Shown: one piece after another, positions 38,101-48,360 of the stretch
Numbering within the stretch: the stretch's first letter is position 1
How the letters are laid out: each line of letters begins with the position of its first letter
Source: Chamaea fasciata
Lineage: Eukaryota; Chordata; Aves; Passeriformes; Sylviidae
Length of the DNA: 64,000 nt
Assembly (NCBI GenBank): GCA_029207755.1
Contig: JARCOQ010000006.1
Coordinates: forward strand, 72,080,093 to 72,144,092
Direction of reading: 5' to 3'
Made by a program: the position numbers and the translations under genes
Notes under the pieces: generated by a model
Database searches by the model: none
What the model was told of the DNA's origin: nothing
What the model saw: the letters and a program-made list of their open reading frames with translations, nothing else

Positions 38101-39325
38101 ACTTTGTAGTCTGTGGTTAAAGGAAAGAGGAGCTGAATCCAAGGGGGGATGTGAGTAACTGTGTAAGCGAAGTGACATGATTCCATCTGCCCAATTTGGG
38201 TGACTCCCAAGCTGAGGCAATATTTCTCTTGCTTGTCTTTTACAAACAAGACATGGACATTTCCAAGGACACAAGTGGCTGAAACACTTTGTCCTTGTTC
38301 AGGCAGTTTGAGAGCTGGCAAGTCCCGCTGCCCAAACGCCCCAAACCAGAGCCTGGGAGCCCTGCTTCAGCCCCAGACTCAGGATGAAAGATGCCATCTG
38401 CTGAAGTACAGAGTCCAGTTTTCCTGCATTTTAATCTCTTATCAGTCCTGGTAGGACTGAAAATGGAAAGGTCAAGCCAGAATGTGATGTGCTACAGGAA
38501 ACAGTAGCTCAGCTGGCAGATAAATCTGCCTAATCCAAGGAGAAATGAGCTGGGTGTTTTTAGTATCACTCTGCTACTTTTCCCTTCAAGGCTGTTACTG
38601 CTGGGAGGTGTTCCTTTGTGTTGTTTCATCTAAGCCTATGAGAGTAGGTAGGAACTTCAGTAGAGCATGTTCCAGTTTGTCCTTAACATACAGCAGATAA
38701 AGACAAAATAATGCATTCAAGCATAAAAATCCCTTTATGCCAGGATTCCATTTGAGAGCATCTGGGAAACTTTGAGAGCTTTATTAGAGAGCGATGAGGT
38801 GTGTTCCCCGAAACACAAAGAATAGATTGACAAGGTAATTTACGATCTAGCTTCCTCTCCTTCCCTCATCTCTGTTGCTTTTTCCTTTCTGCTATTTAAG
38901 CTGTCTAGTGTAGAACCTCACACTTATCCTTCAGAGGAAAAGTGAGTCCATCTGTCCTTTCCTCTTGGTGCTGAGATTAATACTGCACTGTCGACATGTT
39001 GTTTACCTCCCCAGGCTGGCCCAGCCATTTTTGTGAGGAAGGAGACTGGCCTTGAGCGGTTTGTCAGCGCTTTCAAAAAGCGATTGATGTGCTTTGGTAC
39101 AGGAGAGCAGAACTGTGTTACTGCCATGGTTACAATTCCCCCGTGGCTAACAGATAGAGTGGTCTTCTCCCAATAAAAGAGTGTATCTTGTAGCCAAAAC
39201 GGTGCTTAAAAAACCCCAAATGTCTCCTCTTTTCTTTGTTACACAGCAGCCTCCTCAGCTTGCAAAGCAACAGCATCCCTGGCCACTTGGATGAATTTGT
39301 GGCCTTTGTGTTTCCTACCGTGGGG

Positions 39326-39381
39326 TTTTTTTGTTGCTATTGTTGTTTTTGTTTCGGTTTTTCTTTTTTTTTTTTTTTTTT
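39326..39381. repeat. T-rich low-complexity tract
   Basis: T-rich and TG-rich sequence ends in 18 consecutive T (39364-39381). It lies about 100 bp before the CpG island begins. Confidence 0.85.
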
Positions 39382-39480
39382 AAATTTAAGTGACTTTATG
39401 GAAGATGACTGATCTTATGGCTTGTCTTCAGTGATTTTACATTTTTTAACTGTCTACGTGGAAGCTTTGTTGAGGGGTGT

Positions 39481-40140
39481 TCATTATCAGAGGCGTGTCT
39501 ATCGGTTACTTAGATGGAAATGGAGAGCAGTCCTGAGCCTCCGGGAGCGAACTGCTTGGCTGTCAGAGCTGTGACGCGAGGGGGAAATAACCCCACGCCA
39601 TGCCTCAGGCGTGCTGTGGGGGAATTTAGGGATTTTCCCCAGTTTGTCGCCAGGAGAAGTTGGCACCAAGCCTGAACTCCTCCTCCTTGCTGTCCCCTCA
39701 CGGGGGCACGGTAGCCGCCGTTCTGTGGCGGCAACGCGGGCTCCTGAGGGGCGCCGAGAGAGGGGAGTGAAAGGGCGCTTCAGCTCGGGGGATGAGTCAA
39801 GTTTTGTCTCGACTCTGCAGAGAGAGAGGAAATAGCGGAGAGGTGGGTCCCGGTTGGGCAGAAGTGAGCGGAGAGAAGGTGGCGAGTCGGCTTTGCCGCA
39901 CCTGACCTGTGAGGGGAGGCCGCAGCGACAGGGTGGGTGGGCTTCGGCTATTTCGAAAAGGGGCAGCCAGCGCCCGCTCTTCCTAAAAAACTTCGCGCGA
40001 ATGTTGTGAGGTAGCAGAGGCAAGATGCCCGTTTATTTAATAAAGAATGCTCTCGAGGGACCGTCGATCATGAAAGGGACATAAAGGCTACGCGGGCCGC
40101 AGAGGGAGAAACAGATGCTGGGGAATACGTGATTAGGGGA
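39481..40140. promoter_or_regulatory. CpG island, candidate promoter or first exon
   Basis: By hand count there are 42 CpG dinucleotides between 39541 and 40140, while most 600-bp stretches elsewhere in the window have only a handful. The local base composition is clearly G+C-rich. Visible sites include TGAGTCA (AP-1 consensus) at 39793-39799 and the perfect palindrome TTCGCGCGAA at 39992-40001, which resembles an E2F-type site. In vertebrates such islands usually mark promoters. Possible plus-strand splice donors include GAG|GTGGGT near 39843 and AAAG|GTTAGT near 40308. I cannot tell the direction of transcription or name the gene. Open frames through the island (up to 174 codons, minus strand) are expected in CpG-rich DNA and have no recognisable domain. 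Confidence 0.7.
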
Positions 40141-40403
40141 AAGCAATGAAACGTAATAACTTTGGTAGTGTTGCTTCCGAGCAGAAGATGGAGCTGCTTT
40201 TCCCACTCTGGGTGCTGTCGAAGGACAGGACAGAACAGGAGATGCGGGTGGGGGCAGCAGTGCAGTGAGCAGATCCCAAACGCGTTCCTATTGAAAAAAC
40301 CACAAAGGTTAGTGGCGATGACTGACGCTTTACTGGGGGGTTTGTTGCTCCACACCACTACGGCTGCATAATAAATGTTTGGTTAATTCTACAATTTTTA
40401 ATA

Positions 40404-40408
40404 CTTAA
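40404..40408. other. Target-site duplication, left copy (CTTAA)
   Basis: CTTAA stands immediately before the TG of the LTR and is repeated exactly at 41090-41094. A 5-bp duplication is typical of ERVL-type and many other avian ERV insertions. Confidence 0.8.
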
Positions 40409-40850
40409 TGTGATAAATATTGTATGATTAATTCCTGGTTTTCTTTTTATAGCACTTTATAAGCCTATTTAACAGTAATTTGAGAGTTAGTTTGCGTGTT
40501 AGTGTATAATCTTCTTAAGCCTAAGGAATGCAGGGTTCTGGGAAGACATTCCTCTGCCGAGAAGCAGAGAATCACCCATCGCCAAAAGAAAGGAGGGTGC
40601 CGCCCGTGGGCGATGGAGCTGGGCACCGCCATCATCGGCCGAGCGCTCAGCACCCCATGTCCATCATCCCAATCTCATCAAGGACATACATCTCAATACC
40701 TGGTTCCAGTAAACCCAGACATATGCTTATGTCTCCCTAGAAAAACTGTTCACTGAACTCACATGCAGAAAAGAAACCAGACGAATATGAATCAAAGACC
40801 ATATATGCAAAGAACCGATGAAGTAATCGGTTGCACAAGCTCAAAAACTG

Positions 40851-40857
40851 TATAAAA
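40851..40857 (+). promoter_or_regulatory. LTR TATA box
   Basis: TATAAAA stands in the middle to late part of the LTR, about 170 bp before the AATAAA signal. It is the expected core promoter of the LTR. Confidence 0.7.
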
Positions 40858-41024
40858 ATGGGGCCCTGCACACTCCGAATTTGTGAAGCAGAAGGGGATT
40901 CTGTGCCATAGGAACAGGATCTGCAGTTCACCCAGCGCCGATTCCCAGGACCAGAACTGAGCTTTGGTTGTGGCTTTATCGGGGTTTTTCTATTTCGCAA
41001 ATTCTTTATTTTTTTATTTCTATT

Positions 41025-41030
41025 AATAAA
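41025..41030 (+). terminator. LTR polyadenylation signal
   Basis: AATAAA is followed by T-rich sequence within the LTR, as expected near the R/U5 junction. Confidence 0.7.
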
Positions 41031-43420
41031 TTTGTTATTAATATTTTTAATTCATGGATTCGGCTTTATAACACTAATAATTTATAACACTTAAGAGTTG
41101 ATTAAGTCAAGGAAAATAATAAAAAAAAGATGAGACTTTCAGCTAGTTTATAAGACAATAGAAGACATTTAGGAGAGAAAAGCCTCGTCTGTAACTGGTG
41201 AAACTTGTGGAACTCGGCCACGTTTGTAACCAGTGAGAGAGAGATGGTTTTGGTTTTCCTTTGGAGTATCAAGTGAGGTTTTTTTTTTTGTGTTCATTGT
41301 CTTGGGTTTTATAAAGCATGAATAGCCTTTAATGTTCAATTAAGCATTAAAGTCAGGAATTTCACTTTCCCTCTGGAACAGCTGCAACGAAGAATTTTAT
41401 TTTAACTTAAAATTTAATATTTTAGTTTTAAAGGATAACACAAATTCCAAACTTAGCTGTGCAAGAATACTGCACTGGGTAGCTCAAATATTTGAGGTAG
41501 GGCAACAGAAATACTTACTGTGAGCTAAGTGCTTTGGTAGTTATTCAGACAAAATATTGGAAGAACAAAAATGTGCAACATCTTTTGAAGAGCAAATAAG
41601 GTGAGTTTTTAATGGAGGTTTCTTTTTGTGTGTGGCCATCTCTAGCAGGTTATGCACTACCACTGTTTACTATGAGGCACACCATGGGCAGTCACTACTA
41701 TTTTTAATTATATTCATTCAGACATTGAGTAATGCGATCAAGATTGCCAGCAGGATTCAAAAACACTTAAAAATAATGACAGGAACATGCATAGAACCTA
41801 TAAACAACAGGAAGGTCAATGTGTGCTGTAGAGTGAGGTAAACATTGACTAAAGTCTTCTTCTGTTGACAAACAAATGGATTGCTTTTTAAAATGTGTCA
41901 TACCTTTTGGTTTGTACAAAATTTGACAGTTTGTATGGAGGGGAAAAAATGGAGGTGAAACAAATTCCAGGAAGCTTGATGTGTTGGAATGGTGAGTATT
42001 TAGTTTGTCTTTATTGCAGAATCCTGCAGGCACACTAGATACCATTCTCTGAAGGTAATTGTCTGTCACTGACTGTAAGTAGGCACGCAAATATTTTGGC
42101 TCCAGCAAACCTTGATAACCTGTGGCCTGAGACACTGAACAATGGAAGTTTGTTTTTTTTGTTTTCAAGATGAATTGTGTTTCACAGAAGTTGGAGATTT
42201 TTAAAAAATTTGTTGCAGCTAAGATAATAAAATCCTTAACGGAACGTTTGTATGTTCATTTTATTTATGTGTGTGTTTTACACAGCGTTATTTTACTGTA
42301 TAAAAGTCATTTTTTTCTGTAGTGGTTATTGCTGAGTTTGGTAAGCATCAGGTGAGCAGTAAGCACAGCGTGAGTGTACTGACCTCTGACTATCAAGGCC
42401 CTGACTGGAGTATCAAATTAATACCTTTATACAAATTGTGGGGGTTTTCATGCATTTATATTTTTAAACGAAAGGTCGATGGTCACTAGGTGGTTCTCAT
42501 GCACAGCTGACCCTGAATTGCCCTGTCAAGGAGTGAGAGGAGGCTGCTCTTTTTCAGTGGGTCTTAAATGTCTAGTGGAAGGGACTGTATTGAGAGTGTT
42601 TCTTCTGCTCAGACAAAAACTTTCATGGGCATGGTTTGTGCTTTTAGTTGTGTAGTATGTGAGGGGCTTTTTGTTTGTTCTTAAGCTGATTGAACACGGA
42701 TCACAATTTGATATTGTGGTTCTTGCATTTTGTGCCGCTGCAATCATCACCTGCTGGGCACTAATCTTTTAAATTTTAGTGCCAAAGGTCTTTCCTTGGA
42801 GAGTGGGAGGATGAAGAGTACAGTGTGCTTTAGAATTAAAAGTGTTTCAGCAATGCAAGATTCCTTCCAGTTAAACATTATAGAGAAAAAAGGTACAACC
42901 CTGAATTATTTTTTCCTGGTTTTCCTATTATGGGGAAGAATAGTTTTGTTTTTTTGTTGTAATGTTAGGCACATAGGGATAAATGACTGGTTGTTACATA
43001 TTATTTATGTGTTTACTGACAGATTTCTACAGAAATGTAGATGTACATTACTAGTACCTCTGACAAGTTGCTATTTGTTAAAATGGGTAACATGAATCTC
43101 AAATGTCTTTGTTGCGTATTTATCTAATTATTGGTCAAGCAGCATGACTTCTAGGACAGTTAAAAATCCGTTTTGTCACACAAGTAATCATTTGAAAGCA
43201 CTTTGCTTTATTTCTTGAGAAAACTCACGTGTCAGTTCTGCCAAAGCAGTTTTTCTGTCACAGAGGAAGTGGGCAGAGAGATTTTACCTAGATCCAGTGT
43301 AAAATGTGCTGTGCTGATGAAAGGAGGTGTTGCCTTTCCCCTGGGTGACAGCACATTTGCTGCCTGCTGTGACCTGGGTCAGCAGTTGCAGGTTTGGAAC
43401 GGTTGTCCTTCCACTCACAG

Positions 43421-43491
43421 TCCCTGAGCACTGCTCAGGCAGCTGAGCTTGTCTCGCTCAGTGACACCCTGGAAGGGGCTAGAAGGAAGGT
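43421..43491 (+). pseudogene. Possible decayed retroviral RNase H fragment
   Basis: One frame reads AQAAELV followed by L...LE.A..KV, which resembles the start of the RNase H helix region in gammaretrovirus-like pol proteins, where a similar AQ.AEL.AL motif precedes the TDS motif. The expected following TDS residues are absent, and so are other pol segments on either side. The surrounding frame starts without ATG. This may be chance. If real, it is a broken ancient remnant with no function. Confidence 0.2.
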
Positions 43492-46400
43492 CATGGAAGG
43501 AACAAAGGATTTAAGGATGGTAGATGAAACGCCAAAAAAAGAGATGGCATCTATTGGAGAAATTGTCAATTGTGCACAACCTGGATCCTGTTTAAATCAT
43601 GTTTGCTTGTTGTGCCAAAAAGAAGGAAATCTGGCAGCAGTGTTGGAAACAAATTCTAAGTCCATTTCTAAACAAACCAACAAAACCGCATCCAGAAATT
43701 CAGTCTTGAGATCTCAACTGTTCAAGATCCCCTAGAAGTAACAACAGAAGTGAGAGGGAGTCTCCTCACTGGGAATTCAGAAGTTTCTACTGGTGATAGT
43801 CACTGCTGATGTTGATTGAGATACTGTGAAAGAAGTACTACTCTTCTGTCTTCTGAAATATGCACTGGAAATGGTTGTTTTTCTTGTAAAATGTTTTTCC
43901 AGTGAAGGACGTGGGAAACAGTTTGAGGCACACAAACAGCAGGGGAGAGAACTTCCCTTTTCTCACTGATGGTTGCAGGTTGTTCTCTTTTTCTCTTCCA
44001 CTTTATTTTCCCAGGTTTTTACATTATTTGAGGTAAAATTCATATCTGCATTTTTTCCACATAAAATTACTGTTTTCTAATCATAATCTAAGTTGAAATT
44101 TTAAAAGATAAAATATGGATATCATTAGGCTTCTTGTTCTATGGGAGTTTATCATAAACTGAAAGTGAAATGATGGGTGGTTCTTCAGAGGTTGGTAGCT
44201 TTGAAGGAAATTGAGTTGATGCTGCAAAATGGATGGAGTTCAGCGTTGGTCCTGGTTTATTTTGGTCAAAGGCAGAGCTTTCTCCAAGTTCCTCTGAGTG
44301 GAGCAGGAGCAGCGTGTGCAGCTGTTGTCTGTTAGCAGCACCTTCTCTTTTTCAGCACTGTAGGGCTTTTGCTGTTGGTAAAGCTTAGAAGACTGAGCCA
44401 GATCTGTCAGCCAAGAGCCTTTTTCCCATTCACTAGGATAAGGAAATTTTATTCTAGTATTTTAAACATTTTGAGCAGTGTTACACTTAAATTATACATG
44501 AATACATAGTATCTGTGGCTGGAGGAAATCCAGCCTCAGTCTGGCAAGCAGGTAGGGTTATACTGTGGCAGGTTTCCAGTGCATCCTGGGCTTCCATGTC
44601 CCATCAGCGGCATCCCTGCTGCAGCCAGCGGCTGCTGAAGTGTCTAACTCAGGTCACTTGCCGCTGTTGATCAGTTCTCATCTGTCACTGCTCTGTCATC
44701 TGACTGTCATAGCTTGGGAGTTGTCACCTAGATTAATTGTTTAGGATGCTGTCCCATGTCTTTTTTCCTGAAATCCTGGTGGTTTTCCCTGTGCTGAGCT
44801 GTGAGGTTACAAGTGACGTTCCCATTGACTGCTCATAAAAAAAAAGGCACGGTCACAATGTGTCAGTACTGACAGGAGTGCACAGAGCAGAGCACAAAAT
44901 AGAAACGTACTTGGCTGGTCTTTGCTTCTGTGATGGATACTGGAGCAAAAGGAGTCTGCAAGGGAAGGGCTGGCAGGCTGTCCTGCCACAGGATGTCTGG
45001 GCCAGCTGCTCTGCGTAGTGCTGACCTTGCTGCAGGATTAAATGTCTCACCTTCTTCTCTTCCCCAACTGAGACATGTGTGGTATTTTGGTATCTCCTTA
45101 ATGCTCACTGCCTCAAACACTGTCCTTGCTGAAATACATTCTCTCTAAATTGTTCTTCCTTCTTCTGAAACATCTGGTATTTTTTATGACCAGTACACAC
45201 AAAATGAGCTCGCAACATCTGTTCCTTGCGGGAGCTGCTGTAAGGGAAGAGAGTGTCAGAGATGGACAGTTCTGCAGGTGGCACCCTGTGGAAGTAAAGG
45301 AAAAGTCGTTCCTCAGCTCCTGATGAACCATGCAGCTGCTGTTGATCTGTGAGTCAGAGATCATACTACCTTTGATATCGCTCTCATAGTTTCTGGAATT
45401 CTTTGGTGTGTTTTGAGGGGTTTTGCTAGGCTTTTTAATTTTGTTTGTTTTTTTCTTTTTAACCTGAACTGAAACCAGTTGAATAGTGTGTGCAGTGCTG
45501 GAGGGATTCAAGATTGTTAGGTTATTTTCTTTTTTTCCTCCTTTAGAAAAGTGGCCGAACAAAAGGGGTGAAAATGTGGGCAGGACTGTCCTGTTAAAAA
45601 TAACGTTGTAATAAGCACCATTTGTTTTTTGACATGGAGTAGGGAAAGCTTGTGTCAGCAGACAGGAAGCTGTTGGGGAAGAAGTAGTGTCCCAGTCACT
45701 AATAATTTAACTTCTCTTTCAGGGGCTCTGAGTCTTGAGAGCTGTTTGGATTGATTGGAGTTCAGAGGTACACCTCTTCCATGGCCCTCCTCTTTAGGAG
45801 TGTGTGCCCATCAGTGTATTGGAAGTTTTTCCCCCTGTGATATCTCTTGTGGTCTAGATATACACTGAAAAGGAGATGTTTCTGCTTTTAATAGCAGAAA
45901 GGTGATTGTATGATGATTATAATAGTGAAGAATGAAGAGGGATGGGAAAAACAGCAGCCCTGTGCCTTCAGATGTATTAGAGTAGATGTGAGCTCTGCGT
46001 TGGTTTTGGGTCTTGCTCCTGCATCCTAATTCTCACAAATCTTACCTGTTCTCACAAATGGTGAGGTTATCTAACTTTGAAAATGCAGACTGTGCTAAGT
46101 GCCTGTTGTCCTTGGAAATGTTGGGGTCTACATGATACGTGAGTTGTAAGAAATTGCACCTCTCAATTTTAGATACTTAAGAGCTGTGTCTAACATGATA
46201 ACAGCACAAAAGAGTTAGAGGCTAATGAAGGGACTTTTTTCAATGCACCACAATTATAAGAACAGCTGTTTTAAGCACTGATGTGCTGACCAACTGTGAA
46301 AATTCTGTGTTCAGTAGCTCTTGACACTTCTCATTTCTCCCCATGTGGAAGACTGATGGAGTAGCTGAAAATAGAGCTGTGGTTTAAAGTACAGATGGAC

Positions 46401-47837
46401 AGGAATTCAGGAGTTTGGAGTGAGGGGATTGTAATGCTGCCTCCAGTCAGGCACATCTGTGTGGGTTTAAATGTGGTGACTTCTGTGTGTGGCTCTGTAG
46501 TTTACATGAAAACAAGATTCATCAGTAAATCCCTGTGACCAAGACGCATTAAACCAAATCATTTGAACAATGCTCTAGTTCCTTTTTAAACTTGATTACA
46601 ATGGTCCATCTTCTCATATAGCCTGTTTTATTTAGAAATATGTGACTAAGTCCAACATGAATTAATATGAGTAGCAAAAGCCCCCCCTCTGATTAAAATT
46701 AACTTTGGATAAAATTTCAGAGAAAAGTTAACATCAAGCACAACTTTGAAATGATTTGATTTTCATCTTAAGAAAGGTTATTAATAATCTATTACAATGA
46801 TATTTCTGGATAGAATGAAAAATGCAAAATTTTGCTTCTTTGGTTTGTTTTCAGAGGAAAATGACCAGATTCTCATGGTACTGGACAGTTAAAACTTGAG
46901 ACTGTCTGTTTGACATCAGAATTTTTTAACTTGAGTCTTAGTGAGACAGTCATACTGTCTGAAAGAGAGTATATTGGTTAAGAGATTAATTATATAGAGT
47001 ACAGATATTTTTCCAAGCTCTCTCCTGAGATTTTTGCCTTTTCCATGAACAAGCACTGTGTTTTGAGTCTGGGCCAAGTGAGCCAGCTCAGGACCCCCAA
47101 AATCCAAATGAATTGATCATATAGCAGTTGCAGTGGTGTCAAGGAGAAGACACACCACATGAAATAGCATCTTTTTTCCATGGCTGTATTATGTCATCAT
47201 GGGAACAGGCCAAAATCCTGTTATCTGAGCTCCTTCTGGCATAGCACCTTTCTGCCTGTGTGGGGTCTGAAGTGCTGTGCCTTTGAATCAGTCCTGAGTT
47301 GAGCAGAGGAAGGCACTGTGTTTGTATGAAAGGTATTCTTTCCTTGTGCTGGCTGCCTTTCAACTGGGTCAATTCCCCAGAAAAGCAAGAAAGAGGTCAC
47401 TGATTCATGTCCTAGCTATGCATATGAAGGGAGTGGTGGTAATTCTGTGTTCATCCCTGCAAGTATGGAACAGTTTAGCCCAGAGCGTTTTCAGTATCTG
47501 CAGTGGTATTGAAGACTCTTGCAGTGGTTTTTTTGTCCAAGTCTCTTCCAGCTAGATAGCTTGTTTCAATTTTCACCTTTATTTTCCCAAAGCCTCTTTA
47601 GATTTTTATCTCCTCAGCATTTTATCCATGGGACGCTGTTTATTGATTGGTTTGATTAGGCATGAGGTGAATACTGTTTTCTGAGCCTATTGTGGTTTAA
47701 TTTTAGTAAATATTCCTTTTTTTCTGTCCCCCCCCGCCCTCAGCATAAGGAGCTTGATATTATATCTCCTTTGAATATTTTTGGGAGCTGCCAGATGGCT
47801 TGATAACCTTGCTGTGTCCTCTGTCAGTATTTCCTGA

Positions 47838-48035
47838 GCCAAAATCCCCATCAGGTATTTCTCAGAATTCTGGCAGTCCGTGTTCCAGGCTCTTCGCTTT
47901 TTCATTCAACACAACCCGGAAGTGTTTGACAAGATCCTGATGCAGCTGATGTATATCAAAATCCCTCTAGGCTCTAAAGCTCATTTTAGAAAGCATGGTG
48001 CTCTGGATCTAAAGGATTTGTGCAAGTTCATTTAA
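47838..48035 (+). other. Coding-like 65-codon open stretch, unidentified
   Basis: After an in-frame TGA at 47835-47837 this frame stays open to TAA at 48033-48035 and has an unusually protein-like composition, with segments such as SEFWQSVFQALRFF and EVFDKILMQL. A polypyrimidine tract and CAG that would serve as a splice acceptor lie upstream near 47712-47745, but the TGA blocks a simple exon from that site. I recognise no family. The minus strand is also open here (47687-47905), which lowers confidence. It could be an exon fragment, a pseudogene piece or chance. Confidence 0.18.
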
Positions 48036-48088
48036 AAAGTCGTCATTTGCATTTCTGTTGTCATACTAATCAATCACATATATCTCGA

Positions 48089-48360
48089 TGTCACCAGTAG
48101 GGACACGAAAGAACTACACGCACGCAGGTTCAGAGGTGAGCAGAGAAAGAGGAAGTTTATTATCATTTGGGATTTAAATAGGATTTGGAGTTTGATCAAG
48201 GATTGGTGGATGATAGGAACACCTTTTTGACCCCAGTGGTCAGTTCACTAGTCCATCAGAGACTAGAATGAAAACAATCTACTTGTTTATGTTACAATCG
48301 AGAGAGACTCCACTAGAAATATGTAAACAGTTATCAGAAGGCTAAAGAATCAGGGCGACA
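48089..48360 (-). mobile_element. Solo LTR, ERVK-like, minus orientation
   Basis: Read on the minus strand the element begins TGTCGCCCTGATTCT and ends with GGTGACA, giving TG...CA ends over 272 bp. Its polyadenylation signal AATAAA (minus strand) lies at 48161-48156. The sequence matches my memory of a common passerine class II (ERVK) LTR. The flanks CTCGA (48084-48088) and CTCAA (48361-48365) form an imperfect 5-bp duplication with one mismatch, whereas ERVK elements usually make 6 bp, so the duplication has decayed or is misjudged. No internal retroviral sequence adjoins, so it is a solo LTR. Confidence 0.82.

Larger units (their letters stand above)
28529..39480. other. AT-rich non-coding stretch, no gene recognised
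   Basis: No intact gene was seen. The stretch contains a perfect CAG|GTAAGT splice-donor-like site at about 29004-29012, a 27-nt poly(A) run that may mark a retrocopy (31870-32293), a second A-run (33498-33515), a conserved-looking block (34730-35115) and a T-rich tract just before the CpG island. Open frames reach about 130 codons and match nothing known. Confidence 0.55.
40409..41089 (+). mobile_element. Solo LTR of an avian endogenous retrovirus
   Basis: The element is 681 bp, begins TGTGATAAA and ends TTTATAACA, so its ends are TG...CA and near-inverted. It is flanked by the 5-bp duplication CTTAA. The internal promoter signal TATAAAA lies at 40851-40857 and the polyadenylation signal AATAAA at 41025-41030, in the order expected for U3-R-U5 on the plus strand. 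No gag, pol or env sequence adjoins it, so it is a solo LTR left by recombination between two LTRs. The intact flanking duplication argues against great age. The class (ERVL-like) is inferred from the 5-bp duplication and general resemblance. The U3 part carries a CpG-containing patch near 40555-40645. Confidence 0.85.
41090..48088. other. Non-coding stretch, no gene recognised
   Basis: The first five bases (41090-41094, CTTAA) are the right copy of the LTR target-site duplication. The rest is unique AT-rich DNA with open frames up to 149 codons that match nothing convincingly. Two weak coding-like traces are listed separately (43421-43491 and 47838-48035). Confidence 0.5.

Noticed and set aside
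39499..40023. 174-codon minus-strand open frame through the CpG island
   Set aside because: Long open frames are expected in CG-rich DNA because stop codons are AT-rich. The translation is arginine-, proline- and serine-rich without any domain, and a plus-strand frame overlaps it.
40496..40756. Overlapping 70-86-codon open frames
   Set aside because: They lie wholly inside the solo LTR at 40409-41089.
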